From: Pseudomonas rhizosphaerae
Lineage (GTDB): Bacteria; Pseudomonadota; Gammaproteobacteria; Pseudomonadales; Pseudomonadaceae
Direction of reading: 5' to 3'
DNA: 64,000 nt
Assembly (NCBI RefSeq): GCF_000761155.1
Contig: NZ_CP009533.1
Coordinates: forward strand, 4,457,501 to 4,521,500
Shown here: positions 48,556-57,853 of the stretch, one piece after another
Layout of the letters: each line of letters starts with the position of its first letter
How positions within the stretch are numbered: the stretch's first letter is position 1
Made by a program: the position numbers and the translations under genes
The notes under the pieces: model-generated
Seen by the model: only the letters and a program-made list of their open reading frames with translations
What the model was told of the DNA's origin: nothing
The model's database searches: none

Positions 48556-48892
48556 TCTGGAAGTCTCCAGTCGTTCAACGATTAAACAGGGAGTAGGAAA
48601 TATCCCAGGCAGAACGAAAGAGTAAATAAGTTCACGTTTTCATTTGGCCTGGACGTGTTTCATTCGCAGGAATATGCATTGCCGAGAACGAGGCAAATAT
48701 AGAGGATGTCGTTCGATTATATTTCTTATTGCTGTGTAGGAATGTTCCTTAAAACATGTTGATTATGTATAAGTAACTGGATTGCGCAGTGCCCGTCGAG
48801 ACAAGTAGCGGGGCCTGTCGAAAGGTTTTTCAGTGGCGAACGATCGCCCGCGGCCTGGCTCATGGTCGGGGTAACACTACCGTTGGCGGCAG
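48556..48892. other. Non-coding gap upstream of the fimbrial operon
   Basis: This 337-base stretch is clearly AT-rich between 48640 and 48790, unlike its surroundings, and likely holds the fimbrial promoter and the end of the glycosyltransferase transcript. No gene, invertible repeat pair or recombinase gene is seen, so phase inversion of the promoter is not supported. Confidence 0.55.
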
Positions 48893-50086
48893 TCAGCTGC
48901 GGGTGACGGGCGGGGTTGCCTGGGTATGAGCGACATCTGCCGAGGGCCAGGGCTCGCGGGCGCGCGCCAGGTGTTTCTCGAGCTGCTCGACGATCGCCTC
49001 CCAACCCTGCAATCGGGCATGCCGACGCGCATTGAGACGGACCCTGCGCAGGTTTTCTTCGTCTTCCAGCAGCCAGCCGGCGGCTTCCAGAAAGGCCGCC
49101 TCGTCGCCAGGCATGGCCAAGGCGCCGCTGTGGCCGTGGCGAATGTGCTGAGCCGCGGCGGCCTCATCATAGGCCACCACGGCCAACCCCGAGGCTTGCG
49201 CTTCCAGGACCACGTTGCCGAAGGTCTCGGTAAGGCTGGGAAACACGAAGATGTCACCGCTGGCGTAGTGTTCGGCAAGCCGTTCGCCACGCAACGCACC
49301 GCAGAACAAAGCCTCAGGAATTTGTCGTTGCAGATCGCTTCGTCGACCGCCATCGCCGATCACGATCAACCGGATCGCTCGCTGTGGGTAATGTGCCTGC
49401 AGATAGGCACAGGTACGCGCAAGCAGGTCCAGGTTTTTCTCGTGTGCCAGGCGTCCGACATGCAGAATGGCCAGGTCGCCTTCCGCCAGTCCCCAACTCT
49501 GACGCAATGCCGTGCTGCGCCGCGCAGGGTGGAACAGCTGACTGTCGACGCCGCGTGCCAACAGTTGCAAACGCTCGAAACCGCGTCGCTGCAACTCCAG
49601 GCGTTGGCTGATGCTGGGCACCAGGGTCAGGGCGGTGCGCCTGTGAAACCCGCGTAGATACTGCGTCAGCAGACGCGCCAGAAGGCCCAGCCCGCCTTGC
49701 GCGGCGTATTGCTGGAAGTTGGTGTCAAAGCTGCTGACCACCGGAATGCCCAAACGCCGAGCCGCGCGCACAGCGCTCAGGCCCAAGGGCCCCGGGGTCG
49801 CTACATACACCACCTCGGGCCGCGTCGAGCGCCAGCGCCGCAGCAGCCGGCGCATGCACGACGCGCCCCATTGCAACCCCGGATACCCCGGGATCGGCCA
49901 GCCCCGACACAGCATTGCATCATCATCGCTTGCCCCGTCCTGGGCTTGCCGCGGCCGCACCACCTCCACCCGATGACCACGACTGCGCAATCCGTCGTGC
50001 AAATAGCCAAGCGTGCTGGCAACCCCGTTGATCTCGGGTGGGAAGGTTTCGGTAACCAGGGCAATATGAAGAGGGGGTACTGTCAT
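48893..50086 (-). CDS. Family 4 glycosyltransferase
   Basis: The 397-residue GT-B enzyme probably transfers a sugar, likely mannose, to a lipid or glycan. The N-terminal domain begins HIALVTETFPPEINGVASTL, and the C-terminal domain has GRLAHEKNLDLLARTC and PSLTETFGNVVLEAQASGLA, the donor-binding E7 motif region. The start at 50086 follows GGAAAC. It resembles GDP-mannose-dependent mannosyltransferases of pseudomonads; the product is unknown. Confidence 0.87.
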   Translation of the reverse strand: MTVPPLHIALVTETFPPEINGVASTLGYLHDGLRSRGHRVEVVRPRQAQDGASDDDAMLCRGWPIPGYPGLQWGASCMRRLLRRWRSTRPEVVYVATPGPLGLSAVRAARRLGIPVVSSFDTNFQQYAAQGGLGLLARLLTQYLRGFHRRTALTLVPSISQRLELQRRGFERLQLLARGVDSQLFHPARRSTALRQSWGLAEGDLAILHVGRLAHEKNLDLLARTCAYLQAHYPQRAIRLIVIGDGGRRSDLQRQIPEALFCGALRGERLAEHYASGDIFVFPSLTETFGNVVLEAQASGLAVVAYDEAAAAQHIRHGHSGALAMPGDEAAFLEAAGWLLEDEENLRRVRLNARRHARLQGWEAIVEQLEKHLARAREPWPSADVAHTQATPPVTRS

Positions 50087-50191
50087 CAAGACAGTTTCCA
50101 AGCATCGCATGACGCTGGAGTGTCGCATTCATGAGGAATTCGTGACGCCGGTACCGGCGGTGCGAGCCGCAGTCGGCCGCACCGCCAGGGC

Positions 50192-50920
50192 TCATCCGCG
50201 CTCACGCACCCAGAACAACGTCGCGCCCGCCACCGCTGCCGGCATCATCAACACGTTCACGCCCGGGATCAGCAAAGCAAGGTAAACGATCCCGCCGAAG
50301 CTCAGGCTGCGCCAGCGCTTCTGGCGCAGCCAGGCGAGCATGTCCTGCCAGCTCATCTTGTGGTTGTCGGCAGGGTAGTCGATGTACTGGATCGCCATCA
50401 TCCAGACGCCGAACAGCAACCACAGGGGGGCGGCAATGATGTTGAGTATCGGGATGAACGACAGGACGAACAGCGCCAGCGCGCGTGGCAGGAAATAGCC
50501 CAGCTTGCGCGCTTCACGGGCCAGCGTGCGCGGGATCATTTCCAGCAGTTCGGTCCAGCTAAACGCCGGGAAATCGTCCTTGCCCCGTGCGACGACCTCG
50601 ACCTTTTCCGAGAGAAACCCATTGAACGGTGCCGCGATGATATTGGCCAGCATGGTGAAACTGAAAAACACCATGAAAGCCACGAGCACGGCGAACAGCG
50701 GCCAGAGTATGAAGCTGAGGAAACCCAGCCAGTGTGGCAGGCTCTGGATCAGGTGGTCGACCCACCCACTGAACAAGTGGCCGGCGAAGTAGATCAGACC
50801 AATGAACAGCGCCAGGTTGATACCCAATGGCAGCAGCACAAACGCGCGCAGTCCTGGGGACAAGACCATTTTCAGGCCTTCGCGCAGGTATTGCGGGCCG
50901 GACAGTGCAGGGACAGGCAT
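50192..50920 (-). CDS. cysZ: Sulfate transporter CysZ
   Basis: CysZ is an inner-membrane protein that brings in sulfate for cysteine synthesis. The 242-residue protein has hydrophobic helices ([40 protein letters not shown]) and the family start [20 protein letters not shown]. The ATG at 50920 has a CGGAG site; the longer frame is the upstream gap read through. It is divergent from the peroxiredoxin gene. Confidence 0.9.
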   Translation of the reverse strand: MPVPALSGPQYLREGLKMVLSPGLRAFVLLPLGINLALFIGLIYFAGHLFSGWVDHLIQSLPHWLGFLSFILWPLFAVLVAFMVFFSFTMLANIIAAPFNGFLSEKVEVVARGKDDFPAFSWTELLEMIPRTLAREARKLGYFLPRALALFVLSFIPILNIIAAPLWLLFGVWMMAIQYIDYPADNHKMSWQDMLAWLRQKRWRSLSFGGIVYLALLIPGVNVLMMPAAVAGATLFWVRERG

Positions 50921-51152
50921 GGACAACTCCGAGACAGGGAAAACCTGCTGACAGTACCGGCTTTGCCAACGCTCGGGAACCGCGGCAATGGCCGGTAACA
51001 ACCTTGCTGGATGTATCCGCACCGGCGGCATTGGCATAGAGGAGCGCTATAGGTGGGATTGCCAAAGGGTATTTCCCTAATGAGGCACACCTCGTTAAGC
51101 TTGCTCCCATCAAATTTAAAACCTTCCCATCTTCGCTTCCAAGGAGTTCGCC

Positions 51153-51752
51153 ATGAGCATTCTGGTCAACCGCCAAGCCCCCGACTTCGACGCCGCTGCG
51201 GTATTGGGCGATGGTTCGATCGTCGACAGCTTCACGTTGTCTTCCCTGCGGGGCAAGTACGTGGTGTTGTTCTTCTGGCCGCTCGATTTCACCTTCGTGT
51301 GCCCATCGGAAATCATTGCCCACAACAACCGCATCGCCAAGTTTCGTGAGCTGGGTGTCGAGGTGGTCGGCGTGTCCATCGATTCGCAGTTCACCCACCA
51401 TGCCTGGCGCAGCACGCCAGTCGAGAAGGGCGGTATCGGCGAAGTCGAATTCACCATGGTCGCCGACGTCAAGCATGAGATCGTCCGCGCCTACGGCGTC
51501 GAGCACGAAGATGGCGTGGCCTTGCGTGCCTCGTTCCTGATCGACCAGCAAGGCGTGGTGCAGCACCAGGTGGTCAACAACCTGCCGCTGGGCCGTGATG
51601 TCGACGACATGGTGCGTCTGGTCGAAGCGCTGCAGTTCACCGAACAGCACGGCGAAGTCTGCCCGGCTGGCTGGCGTCCGGGCCAGAAAGGCATGAAGGC
51701 CGACGCCCAGGGCGTCGCCGACTACCTGGCGGGCAACGCCAAGAGCCTGTAA
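51153..51752 (+). CDS. 2-Cys peroxiredoxin (AhpC/TSA family)
   Basis: This 199-residue peroxidase reduces H2O2 and organic peroxides. The peroxidatic Cys lies in DFTFVCPSEI and the resolving Cys in GEVCPAGWRPGQKGMKA. Its length and C-terminal extension match typical 2-Cys enzymes. AAGGAG precedes the ATG. The thioredoxin reductase gene follows 134 bases later on the same strand, giving a likely electron source. Confidence 0.93.
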   Translation: MSILVNRQAPDFDAAAVLGDGSIVDSFTLSSLRGKYVVLFFWPLDFTFVCPSEIIAHNNRIAKFRELGVEVVGVSIDSQFTHHAWRSTPVEKGGIGEVEFTMVADVKHEIVRAYGVEHEDGVALRASFLIDQQGVVQHQVVNNLPLGRDVDDMVRLVEALQFTEQHGEVCPAGWRPGQKGMKADAQGVADYLAGNAKSL

Positions 51753-51760
51753 GCGGCTAA

Positions 51761-52849
<1,089 letters not shown>

Positions 52850-52869
52850 GTCAGGACCGCGGCGCGGCC

Positions 52870-52935
52870 TTCGCGGGTAGAACCCGCTCCCACAGTCGGA
52901 TTGTATCGCCTGTGGGAGCGGGTTCTACCCGCGAA
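52870..52935. repeat. Inverted pair of REP-like elements, family 3
   Basis: Two exact 26-base copies in opposite orientation (52870-52895 and 52910-52935) with a 14-base spacer follow trxB. The core GCGGGTAGAACCCGC is itself a hairpin. This family differs in sequence from the other two in the window. Confidence 0.8.
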
Positions 52936-52954
52936 GAGGCCCTCCGCCAGGCAC

Positions 52955-52986
52955 AAAAAAACCGACCCCGCGAGGTCGGTTTTTTC
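52955..52986. terminator. Bidirectional terminator after hopJ-like gene
   Basis: ACCGACC (52961-52967) pairs with GGTCGGT (52974-52980), flanked by seven A and six T. It lies between trxB and the converging hopJ-like gene. Confidence 0.85.
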
Positions 52987-52997
52987 ATGCCTGTCGA

Positions 52998-53339
52998 TCA
53001 GCCCAGGCGAGTCAGTGGCAGCTCGGAGAATTTCACTGCTGCCAGCCCATGTTCCATCAGATTACGGATATTGCCGTGATCACTGCCTTCGGGCGTCGCC
53101 ACCACCGAGCGGTAGTGTTCGCCGAACGCCAGCAGCGCCTCTTCATCGCTCAGGCGTTCCAGCACTGCCAGACCCAGCGTCTTGCAGGACCCTTCGTTCT
53201 GACCGGCGGCGTTGTCCAGCGCACCATTGCGAAACGCCTGCGGCGTATAAGCATAGTGCTCGGCCACGAACGCCAATGTCGTTGCGAACAGGTGTTCGCC
53301 GCTGGCCAGGCTGGCGCGCAGCGCCGTCACATCATGCAT
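52998..53339 (-). CDS. HopJ-family protein
   Basis: The 113-residue protein begins MHDVTALRASLASGEHLFAT and ends AVKFSELPLTRLG, matching the HopJ family. HopJ was named as a type III effector in P. syringae, but homologues are widespread and many are housekeeping proteins of unknown role; no secretion genes are near. The ATG at 53339 overlaps the DUF1244 gene end by eight bases. It closes a five-gene minus-strand run with folX and folM. Confidence 0.8.
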   Translation of the reverse strand: MHDVTALRASLASGEHLFATTLAFVAEHYAYTPQAFRNGALDNAAGQNEGSCKTLGLAVLERLSDEEALLAFGEHYRSVVATPEGSDHGNIRNLMEHGLAAVKFSELPLTRLG

Positions 53340-53628
53340 TGGGCGTCCCCTTGGCAAAGGCCGCCTGCTGTTCGGCGCTGGCCTCCTGCTGATACTGAGC
53401 TTTCCACTGTGCGTATGGCATCCCGTAGACGACCTCGCGAGCCTCGTCGAGGCTGACGTCGACCTGCTGCTCGTCGGCTGCTGCCTTGTACCATTTGGAC
53501 AGGCAATTACGGCAGAACCCGGCCAGGTTCATCAAGTCGATGTTCTGCACGTCCTTGCGCTCGTCCAGGTGCTTGACCAGACGACGGAAGGCGGCAGCTT
53601 CTAGTTCCAGGCGTTGTTGTTCGTTCAT
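53332..53628 (-). CDS. DUF1244-family protein
   Basis: The 98-residue helical protein begins MNEQQRLELEAAAFRRLVKH and has the Cys pair FCRNCLSKWYKAAA, typical of DUF1244, a small metal-binding-like family of unknown function. It overlaps hopJ and lies 27 bases after folX. The conserved link to HopJ suggests a shared job. Confidence 0.82.
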   Translation of the reverse strand: MNEQQRLELEAAAFRRLVKHLDERKDVQNIDLMNLAGFCRNCLSKWYKAAADEQQVDVSLDEAREVVYGMPYAQWKAQYQQEASAEQQAAFAKGTPNA

Positions 53629-53655
53629 GTCGCTCTCCAGCGGGGCGGCAACCGG

Positions 53656-54027
53656 TCAGCGGCTGCCGGCGAGGGTGATCGAAACCGATTCGGCGAAGCG
53701 CAGCGCGTGGGGCTTGTCGACTTCCACTTCGGCGTAGCGCACGGCGGTGTTCTGCATGACCAGGTCGAGAATCTCCTGGGTCAGCCGTTCGAGCAGGGCA
53801 AAGCGATTGCCCTCCACGTGTTGGATCACGGCCTTGGTGATGGTGCGGTAGTTCAAGGCATGCTCGATATCGTTGTCGCGCACCGCCTCAAGCGCCGGAT
53901 ACAGCACGGTGAGGTTGATCAGCACGTCCTGTTTGTTGACGATTTCGTCTTCGTTGATACCGATGAAGGTGCGCAAGCGCAGGTCCTTGACCCGGATGCG
54001 TGCCATTCCTGGCTGCAGTTGTGCCAT
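53656..54027 (-). CDS. folX: Dihydroneopterin triphosphate 2'-epimerase (FolX)
   Basis: FolX epimerises dihydroneopterin triphosphate to dihydromonapterin triphosphate. The 123-residue protein shows the family pattern [20 protein letters not shown] and [20 protein letters not shown]. FolX and FolM together give tetrahydromonapterin, the cofactor of phenylalanine hydroxylase in pseudomonads. FolB (aldolase) is the alternative, but pairing with FolM favours FolX. It lies 61 bases after folM. Confidence 0.88.
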   Translation of the reverse strand: MAQLQPGMARIRVKDLRLRTFIGINEDEIVNKQDVLINLTVLYPALEAVRDNDIEHALNYRTITKAVIQHVEGNRFALLERLTQEILDLVMQNTAVRYAEVEVDKPHALRFAESVSITLAGSR

Positions 54028-54088
54028 CGTTGTGTGCTCCGCAGAATGTTCGGGGTCGACGCCGTGCCCGAGCCGACGCAGGCAGACC

Positions 54089-54790
54089 CTATTTTACGTG
54101 TCTGCCGCCGTTGACGGTCAAGGTGGTGCCGGTGACGTAGGGGTTTTCCAGCAGGTAGCGCAGGCTTTGGTAGATGACCTCGGCGCCCGGCTCGATGCCC
54201 AATGCCGACTTGGCCAGCGACTTGTAGCGGTAGTCGGCGTCGTCGTCCGGATTGAACAGGATCAGCGCCGGAGCGATGCCATTGACCTTGATTGCCGGTG
54301 CGAAGCGTGCAGCGAACGACAGGGTCAGGTTGTCCAGCCCCGCCTTGCTGGCGCAATAGGCCATGTGCTTGGCACTGCCCTTGCGCGTCACGTCGTCGCT
54401 GATGTGCACGATATCGGCAGGGCTCGACGCACGCAACAGCTCGGCGCAGTGCAGGTTGATGAGGTAGGGCGCCAGCATGTGCACGTTGACCATCTGCTGG
54501 AACGCAGCCGCTTCGTCGCCCGCACTGTCGGCGATCCAGGCCGAGGCGTTGTGGACGATGGCACGCAGCTTCGTGGTCTGCGCTTTCAGCGCAGCGATGA
54601 ACGCCAGGATGCCAGCTTCGCTGGCGAAGTCCGCCTGGATGGTCACTGCGCCCATCTCGCGCAGATGAGCGACGGTCTCACGCTCCTGGCGGTAGCTGAT
54701 GATGACCGGCTGGCCTTCGCCCAGCAGGCGTTCGGCGCAGTGCAGCCCTATGCGCTGACTGGCGCCGGTGATGAGGATCGGATGAGGCAT
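54089..54790 (-). CDS. folM: Dihydromonapterin reductase (FolM)
   Basis: FolM reduces dihydromonapterin to tetrahydromonapterin with NADPH. The 233-residue SDR enzyme has [19 protein letters not shown] (cofactor loop), the YxxxK pair in [13 protein letters not shown] and a C-terminal NGGRHVK. It lies just upstream of folX and downstream of a monooxygenase-domain gene on the same strand. Confidence 0.9.
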   Translation of the reverse strand: MPHPILITGASQRIGLHCAERLLGEGQPVIISYRQERETVAHLREMGAVTIQADFASEAGILAFIAALKAQTTKLRAIVHNASAWIADSAGDEAAAFQQMVNVHMLAPYLINLHCAELLRASSPADIVHISDDVTRKGSAKHMAYCASKAGLDNLTLSFAARFAPAIKVNGIAPALILFNPDDDADYRYKSLAKSALGIEPGAEVIYQSLRYLLENPYVTGTTLTVNGGRHVK

Positions 54791-54857
54791 GTGGCGAGCT
54801 CTTGGTCGGCAGGTTGCTGCGCTGATTTATACCACAACGCGCAGCAGGGCCGGCCGA

Positions 54858-55424
54858 TCAGGCCACCTTGACCTTGGGCAGTGGGGCGCGGGTCGGCGTG
54901 GCGTGCAACCAGCCCCGCAGCAGGCGCGTCGACAGGGGAATGAAGAAAAACACCATGATCGGGGTCAGGGCCAGGGTGCTGAGCAAGACTCTGGGCACCA
55001 GGCTGATCTCGTTCAGGACGTGACCGAACAGGAAGTTGAAGATCAACGACACCGGGAAAAAAGCCAGCCAGATGGCCACGGCCTGTTTCCACCGAGGTGG
55101 ACGCTGCAGGCCGCTGTCGCCGAACCAGCCTTCGGTGCCGCTCACCCGGTGCACGTGGGGCTGGGCGAACAGGTCGCTGCCACGGCCCAGCCATGAGCGC
55201 CGGGAAGCCGAGTGCTCCCATGCGTGCAGGGTGGTTTCATCGGCGAAGCGGAAGATGATCTGGAATTCGTCATCGCCAGGCGCCGGTGCCAGGACGCCTG
55301 AGCCCAGGTAACCCGGAAAATCGGTGGCCAGTTGTTCGCCTTCATGCAACCAGGCGATCAGGTCCTGATATTTGCCATCGGCGACGCGGCGCGCAACCAT
55401 CAAGGTAACGGGGGAGGTAGACAT
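54858..55424 (-). CDS. Antibiotic biosynthesis monooxygenase-domain membrane protein
   Basis: The 188-residue protein has an N-terminal ABM-like domain (LMVARRVADGKYQDLIAWLH to about residue 90) and two C-terminal membrane helices (AVAIWLAFFPVSLIFNFLFG; VLLSTLALTPIMVFFFIPLS). Function is unknown. The ATG at 55424 has TGGAG upstream. It is the first gene of the folM-folX-DUF1244-hopJ run and is divergent from the second PplR-like regulator gene across 206 bases. Confidence 0.82.
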   Translation of the reverse strand: MSTSPVTLMVARRVADGKYQDLIAWLHEGEQLATDFPGYLGSGVLAPAPGDDEFQIIFRFADETTLHAWEHSASRRSWLGRGSDLFAQPHVHRVSGTEGWFGDSGLQRPPRWKQAVAIWLAFFPVSLIFNFLFGHVLNEISLVPRVLLSTLALTPIMVFFFIPLSTRLLRGWLHATPTRAPLPKVKVA

Positions 55425-55630
55425 CGTGTATCTCCAGGCAATCTGGTGCTCCGGGTAGGAGCCTCCATCGAATGCAGCGCCGGGGTGGTGGGCTGCATCT
55501 GAAATCAAGCAAGTATTATTCCTGAAAACCACCAATTGCACATCTACCGTCCGTTGGATCATCCATGAACCTCGATGTGCCGGCAGCGGTTACACTGTGG
55601 TTTCCTGTTCCTGGCGGCGGTTGACGAGCA

Positions 55631-56578
55631 ATGAGCGAATCCAGCACCCGATTGCCTGGCGTGCAAGACCCTGCGCTGGACGAGCTGTACCCCATTCGCG
55701 AGGTGGCCCGACTCACCGGGATCAATCCAGTCACGCTGCGTGCGTGGGAGCGTCGCTATGGCCTGGTACAGCCAACCCGCACCGAAAGTGGGCATCGCTT
55801 GTACTCTTTGGCCGATATCGAGGAGGTGCGCAGCATCCTGGGTTGGATCGAACGCGGTGTAGCGGTGAGCAAGGTCGGCAAGATCCTGGCGCGCACCCAG
55901 CAGGCCAGAACGGCAGCGCCCAGCCCTGGCGACGAGCACCATGAATGGCAGCGGTGGCAAGAGCGGATTCGCCAGTGTGTACATGAATTTGCCGAAGCTC
56001 GCCTTGATCAGGTCTACGGCCAAGTGTTCTCCAGCTACCCGCTGGCCGTGGCCTTCGAACAGGTATTGATGCCCGTCTGGCAGGAACTGCTCGTGCATCA
56101 GGGCCACTTTGGCCAGGCCAGCGAGTGGTTGTTTCTCGACACGTTCCTGCGTGCGCGCACTCTGCAAAGGCTGCGCCTGACCTGCGATCAGGGCCAGGAC
56201 AGCCGGGTGCTGCTGGTCGCCATACCGGATCAGTGCCGCGAACTCGAGCTTCAGGTCAGCGGCCTGCTGTTGGGCGGGCCACAGGTGGACGTGCAGCTGC
56301 TGGGTCTCGGTCAGCCGCTGGAAGAGCTCAGCCTGGTCTGCGAGAAGATTGCGCCCCATGCCGTGGTGCTGTTTTCCAACCGCCCCCCGGTGCCGACCCT
56401 GCCCAAGCAGTTGGCCAGGTTGAGCAATGCCCTGAATTGTCCGCTGCTATTGGCCGGCGAGCTGTCCGAGATGGTCCATGAAAGCCTGCGCGCCACTGAC
56501 ATCGTGTGTCTGGGCAGTGACGGGCGCTTGATGCAGCGGCGTCTGCAACAGTACCTGGCGGGCCACCTGGACAGCTGA
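55631..56578 (+). CDS. MerR-family light-response regulator (PplR3/LitR-like)
   Basis: The 315-residue regulator has a MerR DNA-binding domain at about residues 18-90 (LYPIREVARLTGINPVTLRA, then YGLVQPTRTESGHRLYS) very like the regulator at 17043-17954. The C-terminal half lacks an E/DxHxxG cobalamin motif. It lies next to a short LOV photoreceptor gene, as described for pplR3/ppSB1-LOV in P. putida KT2440, so it is probably a partner in blue-light signalling. No PplR-type box was found in its upstream region, suggesting constitutive expression. Confidence 0.85.
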   Translation: MSESSTRLPGVQDPALDELYPIREVARLTGINPVTLRAWERRYGLVQPTRTESGHRLYSLADIEEVRSILGWIERGVAVSKVGKILARTQQARTAAPSPGDEHHEWQRWQERIRQCVHEFAEARLDQVYGQVFSSYPLAVAFEQVLMPVWQELLVHQGHFGQASEWLFLDTFLRARTLQRLRLTCDQGQDSRVLLVAIPDQCRELELQVSGLLLGGPQVDVQLLGLGQPLEELSLVCEKIAPHAVVLFSNRPPVPTLPKQLARLSNALNCPLLLAGELSEMVHESLRATDIVCLGSDGRLMQRRLQQYLAGHLDS

Positions 56579-56589
56579 CCGAGCGGGCT

Positions 56590-57195
56590 TCAGGTGTGCG
56601 GCTGCGGATGGACCAGGTGATGCTGCTGCAGGATGAACTGACGCAGCGACTCGATCGCCTTGGCGTTGTTCTGGCTGAGCCGGTACGCGAACAACCCCTG
56701 TTCGGCCTCGCGAATCATCGAACCGCGCAGAGGTATCGGCGAGCAGCCTTCGGGGGTGAACCACAGCTGGAACTGCGTGGGCGCCTGCGCGCCGTTGCGC
56801 GCTTCGAGCAGGGCGCCCTTGAAGGAAATGTCCCGCACCCAGAAGTCGCTGTCGCGCCCTTCGCTGTCGCGCAGGACGATCGGCTGCGCCAGGCTCAGGC
56901 GCCAGGGGCGCAGCATCGGCCCGTCTTCGTAGATGCTCGGCGCACCCAGTTCCAGATGGGCCGCCTGGAACTCGTCCTCCACCACCTGCAGGGGGAAACT
57001 GATCTGCTGATTTTCCAAGTGCGCCTCGATGGTGACCTGCTCGTGGGAGGCCAGGCGCATGAGCAGTTCGCGTACCTGTGGACCGCCCTTCACCGAAAGG
57101 CTGAGCAGGGTGTCCCGCACGTTGAGCTGCGGATTGGCCTGCATGGCCCGCAGGAAATCCAACTCGTCCTGGGTCAGCAACACATCAGGTGGCAT
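56590..57195 (-). CDS. PilZ-like domain protein
   Basis: The 201-residue soluble protein has an N-terminal helical part and, from about residue 88, a PilZ-like domain: LRPWRLSLAQ (a shortened form of the RxxxR loop) and WVRDISFKGALLEARN, which matches [D/N]xSxxG. PilZ domains bind c-di-GMP; the imperfect first motif leaves binding uncertain. The start at 57195 (MPPDVLLTQ) is chosen over a GTG three codons earlier; neither has a clear ribosome site. It lies about 56 bases after the LOV gene on the same strand. Confidence 0.75.
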   Translation of the reverse strand: MPPDVLLTQDELDFLRAMQANPQLNVRDTLLSLSVKGGPQVRELLMRLASHEQVTIEAHLENQQISFPLQVVEDEFQAAHLELGAPSIYEDGPMLRPWRLSLAQPIVLRDSEGRDSDFWVRDISFKGALLEARNGAQAPTQFQLWFTPEGCSPIPLRGSMIREAEQGLFAYRLSQNNAKAIESLRQFILQQHHLVHPQPHT

Positions 57196-57251
57196 GGCGC
57201 GCACTCATGGCGAAAGGGATTCAAAGCAACCCTGGGAAATGTCCATGCCCG

Positions 57252-57719
57252 TCACGCCGGACCCGGGCGCGCAGGGGTGTCCAGTTCAGCAAGTCGCCGT
57301 TGCAGGGCCGCGACCTGCTGCTCCAGATCGATGATGCGCTGCTGCGCCTCGACCTCGCGGCTGACATCCTTCTGGATCCCGATGTAGTACATCAATTGGT
57401 CGCTTTCGTTGTGTACCGGCGTGATCGACAGCTCATTCCAGAAAAAGCTGCCGTCCTTGCGGTGATTGCGCAGGACCTCGCGGCATGCCACGCCCTGGTC
57501 GATCGCCTCGCGTACGCGCCGGCGCGCCGGCTGGTCGCGGTCGTCACCCTGCAACAGGCGGCAATCCTGGTAGAGCATTTCCAGCGAGGTATAACCGGTC
57601 ATGCGTTCGAACGCCGGATTGACGTAGATGAGGATATTGTCCTCACCTTCCTGTTCGGCGACGACGATGCCGTCGTTGGACGCATCGATCACCAATTGCA
57701 GCAGCTTCGCGTTGATCAT
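57252..57719 (-). CDS. Short LOV-domain blue-light photoreceptor (PpSB-LOV-like)
   Basis: The 155-residue protein begins MINAKLLQLVIDASNDGIVV and is a single LOV domain with no fused effector. The flavin-adduct motif reads YQDCRLLQGDDR, keeping the photoactive Cys and the Gln/Asp/Arg that contact FMN, with WNELSITPVHN and YYIGIQKDVS further on. A C-terminal coiled-coil helix (VEAQQRIIDLEQQVAALQRR) is the usual output element for dimers. It is very similar to the short LOV proteins of P. putida that act with PplR regulators. AGGGAA precedes the ATG. Confidence 0.9.
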   Translation of the reverse strand: MINAKLLQLVIDASNDGIVVAEQEGEDNILIYVNPAFERMTGYTSLEMLYQDCRLLQGDDRDQPARRRVREAIDQGVACREVLRNHRKDGSFFWNELSITPVHNESDQLMYYIGIQKDVSREVEAQQRIIDLEQQVAALQRRLAELDTPARPGPA

Positions 57720-57853
57720 GTCAGGGTTCCCTAGCGTGCAGGGTAGTCTAATTCATACCGGCCTCGGCAGGGATCCCGGCGCGTCAAATCCTGCCTTTCA
57801 ATGCGCGAGCGGGCTGTTAAAATCAGGCCCTTCAATGGTTCGAGACAGTCATC

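Noticed and set aside
48556..48892. Possible phase-variable fimbrial promoter
   Set aside because: No pair of inverted repeats and no recombinase gene were found near the AT-rich region.
52998..53339. Type III effector island
   Set aside because: Only the family name HopJ suggests it; there is no hrp box, chaperone or secretion gene nearby, and the neighbours are housekeeping genes.
55425..55630. PplR box between the monooxygenase-domain gene and the second MerR gene
   Set aside because: No TGTACA or TGTATA half-site pair was found in this gap on reading both strands.
55976..56000. TGTACA inside the second MerR gene as a regulatory box
   Set aside because: It lies in coding sequence and lacks a second half-site at the required spacing.
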